A stretch of 64,000 bases of DNA from DASXSB01 sp036506275 (GTDB taxonomy: Bacteria > Methylomirabilota > Methylomirabilia > Rokubacteriales > CSP1-6): the NCBI GenBank assembly GCA_036506275.1, contig DASXSB010000010.1, positions 73,359-137,358 on the forward strand, in the 5' to 3' direction. The notes beneath the pieces were generated by a model, which saw only the letters and a list, made by a program, of their open reading frames with translations, did no database searches and had not been told where the DNA came from. The position numbers and the translations under genes were made by a program. Positions 1 through 8,839 of the stretch are shown here, piece after piece (the first letter of the stretch is position 1; each line of letters opens with the position of its first letter).

Positions 1-18
1 CTCTCAACCGTTCCGTCC

Positions 19-187
19 GAGCGCCGGCTCCGCCGGCGCAATCCCCTTCCGGAGGAGATTCGGAAGGAGGCGAAGCCTCTCGGAGTTCCCGAGCGCCGGC
101 TTTGCCGGCGCAATCCTGTCCTAGGGGGAGGCAGGGCGACGCACGCCGGAGGCGTGCGAGCCCGTCGGAAGGGGGACGAAGTCCCCC
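19..187. repeat. Cluster of short perfect hairpins downstream of korB
   Basis: Five inverted repeats with three-base loops lie in 170 bases: GCGCCGGC/GCCGGCGC at 21-28/32-39 and again at 93-100/104-111, GAGGC/GCCTC at 67-71/75-79, GCACGCC/GGCGTGC at 141-147/151-157, and GGGGGAC/GTCCCCC at 171-177/181-187. The first and fourth-from-last share a flank (GAGCGCCGGCTYYGCCGGCG, then CAATCC), so two copies of a larger unit seem present (about 18-85 and 90-192). The last hairpin sits only six bases past the korB stop and could end korAB transcription, though no T-run follows. No coding frame here looks real. REP-like elements are the nearest known analogue; the function is unknown. Confidence 0.6.
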
Positions 188-193
188 TCCGAG

Positions 194-1216
194 TTACCCA
201 ATTTTCCAGGTGTCGCCGGAGGTCAGGAGCTTGGCGATGTCGCCGGGACCGCGCTCGGAGATCGCCCGCTGCTCCTGCTCGAGGACTACGTCCTCGTAGA
301 CGGGGGCGGCGAGCGCGCTCAGGACGCCGATCGGGATCGGGAAGTCGGGAGCAAAAAGGTCGGCCAGGAGCTTGGCGGCGTTCACGTTCGTCTCGTCGTG
401 CACCCACAGCCCGCTCTCGGGCACCTCGCGCGCGCTCACCACCCGCGGCCGCACACCCTCCATCACGAGGGCGCGCCGATCGTCGGGGGGACCGAAGAGC
501 AGGGGCTTGCCGTGCTCGACCTTGAGCTCGTGACGAACCTTCGACTCCTTGTCGTAGAGCGCGTTCCAGGCAAGGTCGTTATAGACGTTGCAGTTCTGGA
601 GGATCTCGAGGAACGCGGTGCCATGGTGCGCGGCCGCCCGCTTCAGCATCTCCTCCATGTGCTTGATGTCCCGGTCCACCGTGCGTGCCACGAAGGTGGC
701 GCCGCAGCCGAGGGCGAACGAGAGCGGGTTGACGGGCCGGTCGGCGGAGCCCATCGGCGTCGACTTCGTGACCTTCCCGAGCTCGCTCGTGGGCGAGTAC
801 TGCCCCTTGGTGAGCCCGTAGATCCGATTGTTGAAGAGCAGGATGGTGAGGTTCACGTTGCGGCGGAGCACGTGCAGCATGTGGTTGCCGCCGATCGACA
901 GCCCATCGCCGTCGCCGGTGACGACGAAGACCTTCAGGTCCGGCCGCGCGACCTTGAGGCCGGTGGCGATGGCGGGAGCGCGGCCATGGATCGTGTGGAA
1001 TCCGTACGTGTTCATGTAGTACGGAAACCGGCTCGAGCAGCCGATGCCGGAGATGAACACGATGTTTTCCTTCGGCACTCCAAGGTCCGGCATCGTCTTC
1101 TGCACGGCGCTCAGGATCGCGTAGTCCCCGCATCCGGGACACCACCGCACGTCCTGGTCGGACTCGAAGTCCTTCTTGGTGTACTGCGGGGTGGCGGCTG
1201 CCCCCGTCGGGCTCAT
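194..1216 (-). CDS. korB: 2-oxoacid:ferredoxin oxidoreductase, beta subunit (KorB-like)
   Basis: The 340-residue product is the thiamine-diphosphate subunit of a 2-oxoglutarate (or related 2-oxoacid):ferredoxin oxidoreductase. The enzyme interconverts the 2-oxoacid plus CoA with acyl-CoA, CO2 and reduced ferredoxin in the cytoplasm. An early WCPGCGDYAI motif carries [4Fe-4S]-type cysteines, and the ThDP/Mg motif appears as VVTGDGDGLSIGGNH followed by the paired Asn of LLFNNRIYG. The start overlaps the korA stop by four bases (ATGA), so the two are translated together. Length and order (alpha then beta) match the two-subunit Kor/Oor class. The exact substrate cannot be read from sequence; the linkage to gltBD favours 2-oxoglutarate, but that is inference. 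Confidence 0.93.
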   Translation of the reverse strand: MSPTGAAATPQYTKKDFESDQDVRWCPGCGDYAILSAVQKTMPDLGVPKENIVFISGIGCSSRFPYYMNTYGFHTIHGRAPAIATGLKVARPDLKVFVVTGDGDGLSIGGNHMLHVLRRNVNLTILLFNNRIYGLTKGQYSPTSELGKVTKSTPMGSADRPVNPLSFALGCGATFVARTVDRDIKHMEEMLKRAAAHHGTAFLEILQNCNVYNDLAWNALYDKESKVRHELKVEHGKPLLFGPPDDRRALVMEGVRPRVVSAREVPESGLWVHDETNVNAAKLLADLFAPDFPIPIGVLSALAAPVYEDVVLEQEQRAISERGPGDIAKLLTSGDTWKIG

Positions 1217-3084
1217 ACCTGACTCCCAGTGAGCTGGTTGATGGCTTCGTAGATTTCATCGGTGGAGAGCGGCAGACCTCGCACGCGATTGAATCCGACG
1301 GCGTCCACGAGGTACTCCGCGCGCAGGACCCGCACGAGCTGCCCGCTGTTGATCTCCGGCACGAGCACCTTGCGATACTCGCGCAGGATGTGACCGAGGT
1401 CGGGCGGGAGTGGGTTCAGGTGACGCAGATGCACGGACGCCACCGACTTGCCGTCGAGCTGCGCGCGCTCCGCCGCCGCCGTGATGGCGCCGTAGGTGCC
1501 GCCCCACCCCACCACGATGAGATCGCCGGTGGCGGGCCCGTTGATCGACGTGGGCGGAATCTCCTGGGCCACACGCCGGACCTTCTCGGCGCGGGTCCGC
1601 ACCATGTGATCGTGGTTGTCGGGATCGTAGGAGATGTTGCCGGTGACGTCCTGTTTCTCGATGCCACCGATCCGGTGCTCGAGCCCGGGCGTGCCCGGAC
1701 GCACCCATGGCCGCGCCAGCGTGGCGGGGTCGCGCAGATACGGAAAGAAGCCTTCCCGCTCGGTGCGGAACTGCACGTCGATGGGCGGGAGCGTGCTCGG
1801 ATCCGGGATGAGCCACGGCTCGGAGCCGTTGGCGAGGAAGCCGTCGCTGAGCACGATCACCGGCACCATGTACTTCGCCGCGATGCGAACCGCTTCGTAC
1901 GCGATGTAGAAGCAGTCGCCGGGGGACGCGGGCGCGATCACCACCACCGGCGACTCGCTGTTGCGGCCGTAGAGCGCCTGCATGAGATCCGCCTGCTCGG
2001 TCTTCGTCGGCAGCCCCGTGGACGGACCGCCACGCTGGATGTCGAAGACCACGAGCGGCAACTCGGCGGTGACGGCGAGCCCGATGCCTTCCCCCTTGAG
2101 CGCGATCCCGGGACCGCTGGAGGCGGTGACGCCGATGGCCCCCCCGAAGGCGGCGCCGATGGCGGCGGTGACGGCGGCGATCTCGTCCTCGGCCTGGATG
2201 GTGCGGATGCGGAACCGCTTGTAGAGGGCGAGATGCTCGAGGATGCCACTCGCCGGTGTGATCGGGTAGGCCCCGTAGACGATCGGGAGCTGCGAGCGCT
2301 CGGCGGCGGCGAGCAATCCCCACGCGATGGCCTGATTGCCGGTCATCGCGCGATAGACGCCGGGCGCCATCTCCGCGGGCTCGATGGCGTAGTGCTCGCT
2401 GAAGATCTCGGCCGTCTCGCCGTAGGCGTGGCCGGCCTTGAGGACGCGCGTGTTGGCGTCGGCGATGGCGGCGCTCTTCGCGAACTTCTTTCCGATCCAC
2501 TCCAGCGTCGGCTCCAGCGGCCGCGTGTAGATCCATGACACGAGGCCGAGGGCGAAGAAGTTCTTCGTGCGGTCCTTCTCCTTCGCGTTCAGCGGGAGGT
2601 CCTTGATCGCCTCGTGGGTGAGCGCGGTCATGTCCACCTTGTGGAGCCGGTACCGCTCGCCGAGGGCGGGATCGTCGAGAGGATTGGCCGCATAGCCCGC
2701 CTTGTCGAGGTTGCGCTTGTCGAAGGCGGCGGTGTTGACGATGAGGAGCCCGCCCGTCTTCAGATCACGAAGGTGCACCTTGAGCGCGGCCGGATTCATC
2801 GCCACCAGGCAGTCGAGGCGATCGCCCGGTGTGTAGACACGCTGGCTGCCGAACTGCAGCTGGAAGCTCGAGACACCGAAGAGCGTGCCGGCGGGGGCCC
2901 GGATCTCGGCGGGAAAGTTGGGAAGGGTGGCGATGTCGTTGCCGGCCCACGCCGACTCCGTCGTGAACTGCTCGCCCGTGAGCTGCATGCCGTCGCCGGA
3001 GTCGCCGGCGAATCGAATGACTGCCCGATCCAGGTCTTTCCGCGGTTTCGCGATCGCCTTCACGGGCACCGCGGTCTCGCTCAT
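1213..3084 (-). CDS. korA: 2-oxoacid:ferredoxin oxidoreductase, fused gamma-alpha subunit (KorA-like)
   Basis: About 623 residues. The N-terminal part is the gamma domain (FAGDSGDGMQLTGEQF near residue 25, with the typical GxGGxG-like turn). It is followed by the pyrimidine-binding alpha domain (AYPITPASGILEHLA, then an ASSGPGIALKGEGIG loop). This gamma-alpha fusion is usual for Kor/Oor enzymes that pair with a separate beta subunit. I chose the ATG at 3084 because GGAAGGAG lies just upstream; an in-frame start 14 codons earlier lacks such a site. It is preceded by a TTGCTC-17-TACACT promoter. The partner KorB follows with a four-base overlap. The enzyme could run reductively (CO2 fixation) or oxidatively (TCA step); sequence alone does not decide. 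Confidence 0.93.
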   Translation of the reverse strand: MSETAVPVKAIAKPRKDLDRAVIRFAGDSGDGMQLTGEQFTTESAWAGNDIATLPNFPAEIRAPAGTLFGVSSFQLQFGSQRVYTPGDRLDCLVAMNPAALKVHLRDLKTGGLLIVNTAAFDKRNLDKAGYAANPLDDPALGERYRLHKVDMTALTHEAIKDLPLNAKEKDRTKNFFALGLVSWIYTRPLEPTLEWIGKKFAKSAAIADANTRVLKAGHAYGETAEIFSEHYAIEPAEMAPGVYRAMTGNQAIAWGLLAAAERSQLPIVYGAYPITPASGILEHLALYKRFRIRTIQAEDEIAAVTAAIGAAFGGAIGVTASSGPGIALKGEGIGLAVTAELPLVVFDIQRGGPSTGLPTKTEQADLMQALYGRNSESPVVVIAPASPGDCFYIAYEAVRIAAKYMVPVIVLSDGFLANGSEPWLIPDPSTLPPIDVQFRTEREGFFPYLRDPATLARPWVRPGTPGLEHRIGGIEKQDVTGNISYDPDNHDHMVRTRAEKVRRVAQEIPPTSINGPATGDLIVVGWGGTYGAITAAAERAQLDGKSVASVHLRHLNPLPPDLGHILREYRKVLVPEINSGQLVRVLRAEYLVDAVGFNRVRGLPLSTDEIYEAINQLTGSQV

Positions 3085-3203
3085 CGACTCTCCTTCCCGA
3101 GTTTCCCGCACCGGCCGGGCGCACACCCTTCCGCGGAGCGTCGTCGGGGTAGCGCGGGGTCCGCGAATGGTCTGGAGCGCTTCTCGGCTGGCAGACCAGG
3201 ATC

Positions 3204-3232
3204 AGTGTAGCGGACGAGTCCCGGAAGAGCAA
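3204..3232 (-). promoter_or_regulatory. Candidate sigma70-type promoter of korAB
   Basis: Reading the minus strand, TTGCTC (3232-3227), a 17-base spacer and TACACT (3209-3204) form a good -35/-10 pair. Transcription would start about 110 bases before the korA ATG at 3084. It lies in the 162-base gap between the LysR-type gene and korA, which otherwise shows nothing coding. Confidence 0.6.
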
Positions 3233-3246
3233 GCATTCCTGCCCTT

Positions 3247-4149
3247 TTAGCCCGCGCCGCGCACCTCGTCGCTGGCCTCGCGCAGGAGCTGGATGAACCG
3301 GTCCACGGTGGGCGTGAGCGGCTTCTGACGGCGGTGGATGATGCCCACGGGACGGACGAGGCCGGGGATGCCGAGCGGCACGGTCACGAGCGTCCCGATG
3401 CCGGTCTCGTTCTGCACCGTGTGGCGGGGCAGGATGCTCACGCCGGCGGAGATCATGATGGCTTGCTTGATCGTCTCGATGTTGTCGAACTCCATCACGA
3501 CGTTGAGGCGCACGTTGTGCTGGCGCAGCGCGCGGTCGATGGCCTTACGGATGGTGAGGCCGGCGTCGAAGGCCACGAACGGCTCGCCGTTCAGGTCGGA
3601 CGGCGCCACGGTGCGCCGCCGCCCGAGCGGGTGCTGCGGATGACACACGAACGCCATCGGCTCCGCCCGCAGCGGCACCACGGAAAGCGCTCGGTCGTTG
3701 GGCGGATAGGACATGATCCCGACGTCGGCTTCACCGCCCACCACCGCCTCCACGACCTTGTGGGGATGCAGGCACTCGAGCTGGACGCGCGCCTCGGGAT
3801 AGAGCGACATGAAACGCTGCATGTGGCGGCTCACGTCGTGGAGGCCCACGGAGTAGATCGCCGCCACGCGCACCGTCCCGTCCACGCGCGCCTTGACCGC
3901 GACGACCTCCGCCTTCGCCTTCTCCCACGATTCGAGCAAGGCGCGGCACGCGTCGTAGAACGCCTGTCCCTCCGGCGTCACCACGAACGGCCGTTTGGTG
4001 CGGTCGATGAGGCTCACGCGAAGCTCGCTCTCGAGCTGCTGCACCGACTGGCTGGCGGCGGACTGCGAGACGTAGTTCTGCTCGGCGCCCCGCGAGAAGC
4101 TCCGGAGCCGCACGATGTCGCAGTAGAGGCGCAGGGTTTCCAGGTGCAT
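3247..4149 (-). CDS. LysR-family transcriptional regulator, divergent from gltBD
   Basis: 300 residues with an N-terminal winged helix-turn-helix (residues about 1-60: MHLETLRLYCDIVRLRSFSR, then QSAASQSVQQLESEL) and a periplasmic-binding-like effector domain (about 90-295). It is divergent from gltB with a short shared upstream region holding an inverted repeat. This is the arrangement of Bacillus GltC and gltAB, so control of glutamate synthase is the natural guess. It could equally act on korAB, which lies just downstream in the same direction. The inducer cannot be told from sequence. The start at 4149 gives the full helix-turn-helix and is the only good choice. Confidence 0.9.
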   Translation of the reverse strand: MHLETLRLYCDIVRLRSFSRGAEQNYVSQSAASQSVQQLESELRVSLIDRTKRPFVVTPEGQAFYDACRALLESWEKAKAEVVAVKARVDGTVRVAAIYSVGLHDVSRHMQRFMSLYPEARVQLECLHPHKVVEAVVGGEADVGIMSYPPNDRALSVVPLRAEPMAFVCHPQHPLGRRRTVAPSDLNGEPFVAFDAGLTIRKAIDRALRQHNVRLNVVMEFDNIETIKQAIMISAGVSILPRHTVQNETGIGTLVTVPLGIPGLVRPVGIIHRRQKPLTPTVDRFIQLLREASDEVRGAG

Positions 4150-4165
4150 GGCTGTCAGGTTACAT

Positions 4166-4233
4166 CATTAGTAGAACCGATTCATATCATACAACTTTTG
4201 CGTGATGACTAATGCTCCTCCTGCGCGTACTAT
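4166..4233. promoter_or_regulatory. Divergent lysR-gltB control region with inverted repeat
   Basis: The 115-base gap is much more AT-rich than its surroundings. A perfect 7-base inverted repeat, CATTAGT (4166-4172) and ACTAATG (4208-4214), brackets it with 35 bases between the arms and suits a LysR-type dimer pair. On the plus strand a TACTAT -10 (4228-4233) has no good -35 at the right distance, consistent with activator dependence. On the minus strand TTGTAT with an 18-base spacer and TAATGA could drive the regulator. This is pattern reading only; no binding data exist. Confidence 0.5.
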
Positions 4234-4264
4234 CCGTGCAACTGTTCACAAAGGGGACTCGACG

Positions 4265-7200
4265 ATGAGGGAGCATTTCCCCGTGCCCGGTTTACCCGCC
4301 GCGCAGGGCCTCTACGATCCGCGCCACGAGCACGACGCCTGCGGCGTCGGCTTCGTCGTCAACATCAAGGGCATGGCCTCCCACACGATCGTGAGCCAGG
4401 CCCTCCGCGTGCTCATGAATCTGCTGCACCGCGGGGCGTGCGGGTGCGAGGCCAACACCGGGGACGGCGCCGGCATCCTGGTCCAGATGCCCGATCGCTT
4501 CCTCCGTCGGGAGGCCGCGCGCCTCGGCATCGCGCTTCCCGCTCTCGGCGCCTACGGGGCCGGCCTCGTGTTCCTGCCCCGGGACGCCGCCCTCCGCGAA
4601 AAGGCCCGCGCTCTCCTGCACGGCATCGTGGAGGAGGAAGGCCAGCGCGTGCTCGGTTGGCGCACGCCCCCCACCAACGACGCCGCCCTCGGCGCGAGCG
4701 CGGTCGCGGTGGAGCCGCGCATCGAGCAGGTGTTCATCGGCCGTGGCGCCGACCTTCCCGATCAGGCCGCCTTCGAGCGAAAGCTCTACGTCATCAGGAA
4801 GCGCGTGGAGCACGCCGTGCGCGCCATGGAGGCGCCGGAGCAGAAGCTCTTCTACCTGCCGAGCCTCTCCTCCCGCACGCTCATCTACAAGGGAATGCTG
4901 AGCGCGGACCAGATCGAGGGCATGTTCCCGGATCTCGTCGATCCCGAGTTCGAATCGGCGCTCGCGCTCGTCCACCAGCGCTTCAGCACCAACACCTTCC
5001 CGTCGTGGCCGCTCGCGCACCCGTACCGGTACATCGCGCACAACGGCGAGATCAACACGCTGCGCGGCAACATCAACTGGATGCGCGCGCGGGAGGCCCT
5101 GTGCCAGTCGCCGCGGCTGGGGGACGATCTGAAGAAGATCTTCCCCGTCATCGTGGAAGGCGGAAGCGACTCCGCCACCTTCGACAACGTCCTCGAGTTC
5201 CTGGTCATGAACGGCCGCTCGCTGCCTCACGCCATCCTCATGATGATCCCCGAGCCGTGGGGAGGGCACGAGAGCATGACCGCGGAGCGGAAGGCGTTCT
5301 ACGAATACCACTCCTCGCTCATGGAGCCCTGGGACGGCCCCGCCTCCATCGCGTTCACGGACGGCACCGTGATCGGGGCCGTGCTCGACCGCAACGGTCT
5401 CCGCCCCTCGCGCTACTACGTGACCAAGGACGACATGGTGGTGATGGCGTCCGAGGTCGGCGTGCTCGACATCCCGGCCGAGAACATCCTCCTCAAGGAG
5501 CGCTTGCATCCGGGCAAGATCTTCCTCGTCGACACCGCGCAGGGACGCATCGTCTCCGACGAGGAGATCAAGTCCGCCCTCGCCGCCGAACGTCCCTACG
5601 GCGCCTGGCTGCGCGAGCACCTCGTCGCGCTCGAGGACCTCCCGGCGCAGCCGGTGGCGGCGCCCGACCACGCCACCGTGCTCACGCGGCAGCTCGCCTT
5701 CGGCTACACTCACGAGGACATGCGCATCCTGCTCGGCCCCATGGCCAAGCAGGGCGAGGAGCCGGTGGGTTCGATGGGCACGGACACCGCGCTCGCCGTG
5801 TTGTCCGACCGCCCACGCCTCCTCTATGACTACTTCAAGCAACTCTTCGCGCAGGTCACCAACCCGCCGCTCGACGCCATCCGCGAGGAGCTGGTGACGT
5901 CGATGGAGAGCACGGTGGGGCCGGAGCAGAACCTCCTGGTGCCGGAGCCGCAATCGTGCCGGCAGATCAAGATCAAGTACCCCGTGGTCAACAATGCCGA
6001 GCTCGCCAAGCTGGGCGGCGTGGACGTGCGCGGTTTCCGCGCCACCACCGTCCCCATGCTCTATGCAGTGGCCGAGGGTGGCCATGGGCTCGCGCTCGCC
6101 CTCGACGACGTGCAGCGCCGCGCCAGCGACGCCATCGCCGCCGGCTACAACATCATCATCCTCTCCGACCGCGGCGTGGACCGGGAGCACGCCGCCATCC
6201 CGAGTCTTCTCGTCACCGCCGCCGTCCATCACCACCTCGTCCGTGAGGGCACGCGCACGCGGTGCGGCCTCGTCGTGGAGACGGGCGACGCGCGCGAGGT
6301 CCACCACGTGTGCCTGCTCCTCGGCTACGGCGCCGGCGCCGTCAATCCGTGGGTGGCCTTCGAGACGCTCGACGACATGATCCGCCAGGGAATCCTCACC
6401 GACGTCGACCATGCGACGGCGGTGAAGAACTACATCAAGGCGCTCAACAAGGGCGTGCTCAAGGTCATGTCGAAGATGGGCATCTCCACCCTGCAGAGCT
6501 ACTGCGGCGCCCAGATCTTCGAAGCCATCGGCCTCGAGCGTGAGTTCGTCGACCGCTATTTCACGGGCACGGCCTCCCGCATCGGCGGCATCGGCCTCGA
6601 CGTCATCGCCGAGGAAGTGCAGCGCCGACACCAGCGCGCCTTCCCCGTCCGCCCCGTGGGAGAGCCCGAGCTGGACTGGGGCGGCGAGTATCAGTGGCGC
6701 CGGGAGGGCGAGTACCATCTCTTCAACCCGGACACCGTCTTCAAGCTGCAGCACGCCACCCGCGCCAACCAGTTCGCGATCTACAAGGAGTACACGCAGC
6801 TGGTCGACGACCAGAACCGTCGCCTCGCCACCCTGCGCGGCCTCATCGGCCTGAGGCCGGCGGCGACGCCGGTGCCCCTCGACGAGGTGGAGCCGGTGGA
6901 AGCGATCGTGAAGCGGTTCGCCACCGGCGCCATGTCGTACGGGTCGATCAGCCAGGAGGCGCACGAGACGCTCGCCATCGCCATGAACCGCATCGGCGGC
7001 AAGTCGAACACCGGCGAAGGCGGCGAGGACCCCGCCCGCTACGTGCACGACGCCAACGGCGACTGGCGCCGGAGCGCGATCAAGCAGGTGGCGTCGGCGC
7101 GCTTCGGTGTCACCAGCGAGTACCTCGTGCAGGCGGACGACCTCCAGATCAAGATGGCGCAGGGCGCGAAGCCCGGCGAGGGCGGTCAGCTTCCCGGGCC

Positions 7201-8839
7201 CAAGGTGTATCCGTGGATCGCGGAGGTCCGGTACGCGACGCCGGGCGTGGGACTGATTTCCCCGCCCCCCCACCACGACATCTATTCGATCGAGGACCTC
7301 GCCCAGCTCATCCACGATCTGAAGAATGCCAACCCCCGCGCGCGCATCCACGTGAAGCTGGTGGCGGAGGTGGGCGTGGGCACGGTGGCGGCGGGCGTAT
7401 CGAAGGCGCACGCGGACGTGGTGCTGATCTCGGGGCACGACGGCGGCACCGGCGCGTCGCCGCTCACGAGCATCAAGCACGGCGGCGTGCCGTGGGAGCT
7501 CGGCCTCGCCGAGACCCAGCAGGTGCTGGTCCTCAACAAGCTGCGCGACCGCATCGTGGTCCAGGTGGACGGGCAGATGAAGACCGGTCGCGACGTCGTC
7601 ATCGCCGCCCTCCTCGGCGCCGAGGAGTACGGGTTCTCGACGGGGCCGCTGGTGGTGTTGGGATGCATCATGATGCGCGTCTGCCACCTGAACACCTGCC
7701 CGGTGGGGATCGCGACCCAGGACCCCGAGCTTCGCAAGCGCTTCACGGGACGCCCGGAGTTCGTGACGAACTTCTTCCGCTTCATCGCGCAGGAAGTCCG
7801 GGAGTACATGGCCGAGCTGGGCTTCCGGACGGTGGACGAAATGATCGGCCGCGTGGACCGTCTCGATTTTCGGGCCGCCCTCGACCACTGGAAGGCGCGC
7901 GGCCTGGACTACTCGTCGATCCTCTACGAGCCGCCGATGCCGGATACGGTGGCGCGGCGATGCGTCGTCGCCCAGGATCACGGCCTCGCGCGCGCGCTCG
8001 ACAACACCCTCATCGCGCGCTGCGGAGAAGCCCTCCGCTACGGCAAGCCCGTGGAGCTCGGCCTGCCCATCCGCAACGTCAACCGGACGGTGGGCACCAT
8101 GCTCGGCTACGAGCTGACGTTGCGGCATGGCGGCGCCGGCTTGCCCGACGGCACCATCAAGATCCACTTCACGGGCTCCGCCGGCCAGAGCTTCGGGGCG
8201 TTCGTGCCGCGCGGGATCACGCTCACGCTCGAGGGCGACGCCAACGACTACTGGGGCAAGGGCCTGTCCGGCGGCGTCCTCAGCGTCTTTCCGCCACGGG
8301 CGGCGACGTTCGTGCCCGAGGAAAACATCATCATCGGCAACGTCGCGCTCTACGGTGCCACCGCGGGCGAGGCGTACGTGCGCGGCGTGGCCGGCGAGCG
8401 CTTCGCCGTCCGCAACAGCGGGGCCCACGCGGTGGTGGAAGGCGTCGGTGATCACGGCTGCGAGTACATGACGGGAGGCCGGGTGGTGGTCCTCGGGCGG
8501 ACGGGACGCAACTTTGCGGCCGGCATGAGCGGCGGCATCGCCTACGTCCTCGATCTCGCTGGCGACTTCCGGCGCCGTTGCAATCTCGGCATGGTCGAGC
8601 TGGAACCACTGGAGCAGGCGGCCGATATCGCGCTCGTGCGCGACCTCGTCGAGCGCCACGTGGAATCGACGCGCTCGGACTACGCGCGGCGAATCCTCGC
8701 CGACTGGATGGCATTCCAGCCGAAGTTCGTGAAGATCATGCCGCGTGACTACAAGCGTGTGCTGCTCGCCCAGTCGCGCGCGCAGGCGGAGGGACGGGAG
8801 CCGACGTTCGCCGAGCTGGTGGGCGCCACGAGTGGGTAA
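4265..8839 (+). CDS. gltB: Glutamate synthase (NADPH) large subunit
   Basis: 1524 residues from the ATG at 4265, which has AAGGGG upstream; the frame stays open 21 codons further back but that stretch does not look like GOGAT. The enzyme transfers the amide of glutamine to 2-oxoglutarate to give two glutamates. Domains in order: class II glutaminase with the nucleophile Cys in HDACGVGF (residue 26, exposed after propeptide removal); central domain; FMN/synthase barrel (KSNTGEGGEDPARY, HDGGTGASP); the [3Fe-4S] cysteines in CIMMRVCHLNTCPVG; and the C-terminal GXGXG beta-helix. The length matches bacterial GltB. gltD follows with overlapping codons. It is probably regulated by the divergent LysR protein. 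Confidence 0.97.
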   Translation: MREHFPVPGLPAAQGLYDPRHEHDACGVGFVVNIKGMASHTIVSQALRVLMNLLHRGACGCEANTGDGAGILVQMPDRFLRREAARLGIALPALGAYGAGLVFLPRDAALREKARALLHGIVEEEGQRVLGWRTPPTNDAALGASAVAVEPRIEQVFIGRGADLPDQAAFERKLYVIRKRVEHAVRAMEAPEQKLFYLPSLSSRTLIYKGMLSADQIEGMFPDLVDPEFESALALVHQRFSTNTFPSWPLAHPYRYIAHNGEINTLRGNINWMRAREALCQSPRLGDDLKKIFPVIVEGGSDSATFDNVLEFLVMNGRSLPHAILMMIPEPWGGHESMTAERKAFYEYHSSLMEPWDGPASIAFTDGTVIGAVLDRNGLRPSRYYVTKDDMVVMASEVGVLDIPAENILLKERLHPGKIFLVDTAQGRIVSDEEIKSALAAERPYGAWLREHLVALEDLPAQPVAAPDHATVLTRQLAFGYTHEDMRILLGPMAKQGEEPVGSMGTDTALAVLSDRPRLLYDYFKQLFAQVTNPPLDAIREELVTSMESTVGPEQNLLVPEPQSCRQIKIKYPVVNNAELAKLGGVDVRGFRATTVPMLYAVAEGGHGLALALDDVQRRASDAIAAGYNIIILSDRGVDREHAAIPSLLVTAAVHHHLVREGTRTRCGLVVETGDAREVHHVCLLLGYGAGAVNPWVAFETLDDMIRQGILTDVDHATAVKNYIKALNKGVLKVMSKMGISTLQSYCGAQIFEAIGLEREFVDRYFTGTASRIGGIGLDVIAEEVQRRHQRAFPVRPVGEPELDWGGEYQWRREGEYHLFNPDTVFKLQHATRANQFAIYKEYTQLVDDQNRRLATLRGLIGLRPAATPVPLDEVEPVEAIVKRFATGAMSYGSISQEAHETLAIAMNRIGGKSNTGEGGEDPARYVHDANGDWRRSAIKQVASARFGVTSEYLVQADDLQIKMAQGAKPGEGGQLPGPKVYPWIAEVRYATPGVGLISPPPHHDIYSIEDLAQLIHDLKNANPRARIHVKLVAEVGVGTVAAGVSKAHADVVLISGHDGGTGASPLTSIKHGGVPWELGLAETQQVLVLNKLRDRIVVQVDGQMKTGRDVVIAALLGAEEYGFSTGPLVVLGCIMMRVCHLNTCPVGIATQDPELRKRFTGRPEFVTNFFRFIAQEVREYMAELGFRTVDEMIGRVDRLDFRAALDHWKARGLDYSSILYEPPMPDTVARRCVVAQDHGLARALDNTLIARCGEALRYGKPVELGLPIRNVNRTVGTMLGYELTLRHGGAGLPDGTIKIHFTGSAGQSFGAFVPRGITLTLEGDANDYWGKGLSGGVLSVFPPRAATFVPEENIIIGNVALYGATAGEAYVRGVAGERFAVRNSGAHAVVEGVGDHGCEYMTGGRVVVLGRTGRNFAAGMSGGIAYVLDLAGDFRRRCNLGMVELEPLEQAADIALVRDLVERHVESTRSDYARRILADWMAFQPKFVKIMPRDYKRVLLAQSRAQAEGREPTFAELVGATSG

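Noticed and set aside
4202..4264. An earlier ATG for gltB at 4202
   Set aside because: The extra 21 codons fall in the promoter and inverted-repeat region and do not look like a GltB start; AAGGGG precedes the ATG at 4265.
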